A DNA stretch of 8,327 nt from a bacterium (lineage in GTDB: Bacteria; UBA10199; DSSB01). Under the pieces are notes generated by a model. The model did no database searches. It had not been told where the DNA came from and saw only the letters and a program-made list of their open reading frames with translations. Both the position numbers and the translations under genes were made by a program. This document shows, piece after piece, positions 6,417 to 8,327 of this stretch. Location: the NCBI GenBank assembly GCA_030426445.1, contig JAUHYS010000084.1:1-8327 (forward strand). Direction: 5' to 3'. Numbering within the stretch: position 1 is the stretch's first letter; every line of letters begins with the position of its first letter.

Positions 6417-6489
6417 AATATTGGGTTCCTTATGAGTAAATATGGTTATTCATAGCCTAGCCAGATGCGCAAAAATTTGCAACATGAGA
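6417..6489 (-). other. recJ-metK intergenic leader
   Basis: This 73-base gap holds the metK ribosome-binding site (6431-6427), a small near-palindrome GCAAA-TT-TTTGC (6480-6469) just after the recJ stop, and a tandem GGCTA repeat near 6453-6462. A TATGAA sequence around 6452-6447 resembles a -10 box but has no convincing -35 at the right distance. No T-rich terminator is present, so read-through from recJ is plausible. I cannot assign a promoter here with confidence. Confidence 0.3.
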
Positions 6490-8226
6490 TTAATTTTTTA
6501 CTTTTAAATCTAACAAACGCAATTGAATACTTTTTTGATCCTGCCATTCATTCCATTCGGGCGTAAAAGCTAAGTCAATTTGTGAGTTTAGGGGAGGGTT
6601 TTTGTCTGCCATACGAAAGCCAATAGCGTCGACTCTTTTATTTTGAGAATGGGGGGCACTTAAAGCGAGCTTGAGGTGATTTTCTCCTACGATGCGGCTT
6701 TGTTGTACATGAAGATCCTGGGCACAAAAGACAGGTGTGGGGTTTCCCAAACCAAAGGGTTCCAATTTGGCTAGGTCGTTCACTAATTGGGCTTCAATCT
6801 GATCTAAAGAAGATTGGGCATCCAAATAAATGGAGGGGGTATAGTCTTCTTCGCTAAGTTGTTTGCGGACCGCCTGGTCAAAGTTTTGAATAAAATGTTC
6901 TAAATATTTGGGAGCTAAAGAAAGTCCAGCCGCATAGGCATGGCCGCCATAACTACTTAGATGCGAATCGCATTGGCGCAATGTTTCGACGAGGTTAAGG
7001 CCACGAATGGAACGTGCCGAACCCTTTACTTTTCCTTCTACCTCACTCATGACGATGCTAGGTAGATGATAGCGCTCTACTAGACGGCTGGCGACAATAC
7101 CCACAACTCCGTGGTGCCAATTTGGATCAAAGACCACTAGTGAACGGTATTTTTGATGGAGAGTATTTTTTTCGATTTGCTCAACAGCTTGTTCAAAAAT
7201 TTCTGATTCGAGAGCCTTGCGGGCCTCATTCGCTTGATTGAGTTGTTCGGCAAGTTGGAGGGATTCTTCTGTGTTTTGAGAAAGCAAAAGTTGAACGCCT
7301 AAAGAGGCCTCTTCTAAACGGCCAACTGCATTGATCCGGGGGCCAATGCGAAAGGCTACTTGACCTGCTGAGACCTTACCTCGCACCTCAGAAACTTGCA
7401 TCAGTGCACGAAGTCCCTTTCTGTGAGTTGTTGAAAGGACTTTGAGGCCTTCCCGAACCAGGATGCGGTTGATACCGGTTAGAGGGGCTAGATCGGCGAT
7501 AGTCCCTACAGCGACTAAGTCCAGTGAATTCCGTAGGTTGGGTTCTTGATTTCTAAAAAGACCGAGTTCTCGACAAGCTTTGCGCAAGGCGATCATTAGG
7601 TAAAAGGCGACACCGACTCCTGCGAGTTCTTTTCCAGGAAATGTATCGCCTTTTTGTTTGGGGTTTAGAATAGCAAAAGCAAGTGGCAACTTGGGTGGAG
7701 CTTCATGGTGGTCTGTGATGATGAGGTCCATATCCAACTTACGGATAAGTTTGGCCTCTTGGACAGCACTAATACCATTATCGACTGTAATAATCAGTTG
7801 TGTTCTGGATGTTTTTAACTTTTTAATGGCATGACTATTCAGTCCATAGCCTTCTTTAAGTCGATGAGGAATATAATAGTCCACATTAGCTGCTAAACTT
7901 TTAAAAAAATCCATCAACATGGCAGTAGAGGTTGAACCATCTACGTCGTAGTCTCCGAAGATGGTGATTTTTTCGTTTTTTTGAATGGCTTCGAGGATCC
8001 GTTGAACTGCCAAGTCCATATCTTTAAATAAACTGGGATCTGGGAGTTGTTGTAAATTAGCGTGAAGAAAAAGATCGATATCTTTTTGGCTATGAATATT
8101 TCGATTGTAGAGAACTTGTGCGATAAGGGGAGAGCAATGGTGTTCTTGAGCAATTTTTTGAATAGTTTCATGATGAGTTGAAGGCAAAACCCAGCGTTTA
8201 GCTTTAGCTGTGCCTTCTAAACTCAT
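6490..8226 (-). CDS. recJ: Single-stranded-DNA-specific 5'-3' exonuclease RecJ
   Basis: RecJ degrades single-stranded DNA from the 5' end in the RecF recombination pathway, mismatch repair and base excision repair. The 578 residues match the usual length (E. coli 577). DHH-domain metal motifs are all present: GDYDVDG (91-97, Asp92/94/96), TVDNG (147-151, Asp149), TDHHE (171-175), and GTIADLAPL (241-249, Asp245). RIGPRINAVGR (293-303) follows, then the DHHA1 domain with HHGVVGIVASRL (371-382), GSARSIRGLNL (402-412) and SYGGHAYAAG (425-434), and an OB-like C-terminal domain (about 465-575) for single-stranded DNA. The ATG at 8226 has AGG about 10 bases upstream and overlaps the secF stop as ATGA, implying translational coupling. 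The secF-recJ order is known in several bacterial groups. No residue appears to be missing. Confidence 0.97.
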   Translation of the reverse strand: MSLEGTAKAKRWVLPSTHHETIQKIAQEHHCSPLIAQVLYNRNIHSQKDIDLFLHANLQQLPDPSLFKDMDLAVQRILEAIQKNEKITIFGDYDVDGSTSTAMLMDFFKSLAANVDYYIPHRLKEGYGLNSHAIKKLKTSRTQLIITVDNGISAVQEAKLIRKLDMDLIITDHHEAPPKLPLAFAILNPKQKGDTFPGKELAGVGVAFYLMIALRKACRELGLFRNQEPNLRNSLDLVAVGTIADLAPLTGINRILVREGLKVLSTTHRKGLRALMQVSEVRGKVSAGQVAFRIGPRINAVGRLEEASLGVQLLLSQNTEESLQLAEQLNQANEARKALESEIFEQAVEQIEKNTLHQKYRSLVVFDPNWHHGVVGIVASRLVERYHLPSIVMSEVEGKVKGSARSIRGLNLVETLRQCDSHLSSYGGHAYAAGLSLAPKYLEHFIQNFDQAVRKQLSEEDYTPSIYLDAQSSLDQIEAQLVNDLAKLEPFGLGNPTPVFCAQDLHVQQSRIVGENHLKLALSAPHSQNKRVDAIGFRMADKNPPLNSQIDLAFTPEWNEWQDQKSIQLRLLDLKVKN

Positions 8227-8327
8227 GAAGCTTTTACCTGAGCATTGTTTTTCTTTTTAAATCCGAAACGGTGTCCATGGTCGCGGAAAAATAAAAAGAT
8301 GGGAGCGGCAATAAAGATGGAAGAGTA
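8223..8327 (-). CDS. secF: Protein translocase subunit SecF, C-terminal end
   Basis: SecF is an inner-membrane partner of SecD; the pair uses the proton motive force to help SecYEG move proteins across the membrane. Only the last 34 residues are in the window; the gene continues past the right edge. They begin YSSIFIAAPIFLFF (1-14), which matches the end of the last transmembrane helix in SecF, where YSSIFIA-AP is a well-conserved ending. A basic cytoplasmic tail follows (RDHGHRFGFKKKNN). The TGA stop at 8225-8223 overlaps the recJ ATG by four bases (ATGA). The match is short but characteristic, and the SecF-RecJ context supports it. A SecDF fusion cannot be excluded from this fragment. Confidence 0.82.
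   Translation of the reverse strand, partial: YSSIFIAAPIFLFFRDHGHRFGFKKKNNAQVKAS

Noticed and set aside
6469..6480. Near-palindrome GCAAA-TT-TTTGC after recJ, considered as a terminator or operator
   Set aside because: The loop would be only two bases, the stem is five mostly A-T pairs, and no T tract follows. Such a short AT-rich palindrome is expected by chance.

Overview
This 8.3 kb window is a compact, AT-leaning (roughly 40% G+C by eye) piece of bacterial chromosome made almost entirely of housekeeping genes. No mobile element, CRISPR array, rRNA, tRNA or phage gene is visible, and no stretch over about 160 bases lacks a gene. The proteins are Gram-negative-like. The run secF-recJ followed by metK-ahcY, with a stand-alone birA-coaX pair elsewhere, would fit a deltaproteobacterial or Bdellovibrio-like lineage, but this is inference and no gene here fixes the taxon.

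Left block, minus strand (1-1220): the first 68 codons of purM (purine synthesis) run off the left edge. Upstream of it is an epoxide-hydrolase-type alpha/beta hydrolase with a full catalytic set. The purM start is odd: a TTG codon, an in-frame stop just upstream, a distant Shine-Dalgarno sequence, and a perfect 7-bp hairpin ending on the start codon.

Central block, plus strand (1295-3870): a probable three-gene operon of birA (biotin-protein ligase without a DNA-binding domain), coaX (type III pantothenate kinase) and an SDR39U1/TIGR01777-type nucleotide-sugar-epimerase-like protein. A promoter-like pair and a 9-bp inverted repeat lie between it and the divergent hydrolase gene. A weak terminator-like hairpin follows it.

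Right block, minus strand (3919-8327): in transcription order, the last 34 residues of secF, recJ (start overlapping the secF stop as ATGA), metK, and ahcY (ribosome-binding site overlapping the metK stop). MetK makes S-adenosylmethionine and AhcY removes the S-adenosylhomocysteine left by methyl transfer, so these two tightly packed genes form the core of the activated methyl cycle.

I do not see an undescribed system. The points most worth checking are the purM initiation region, the inverted repeat in the divergent spacer, and the unknown role of the SDR39U1-like protein beside two cofactor genes.
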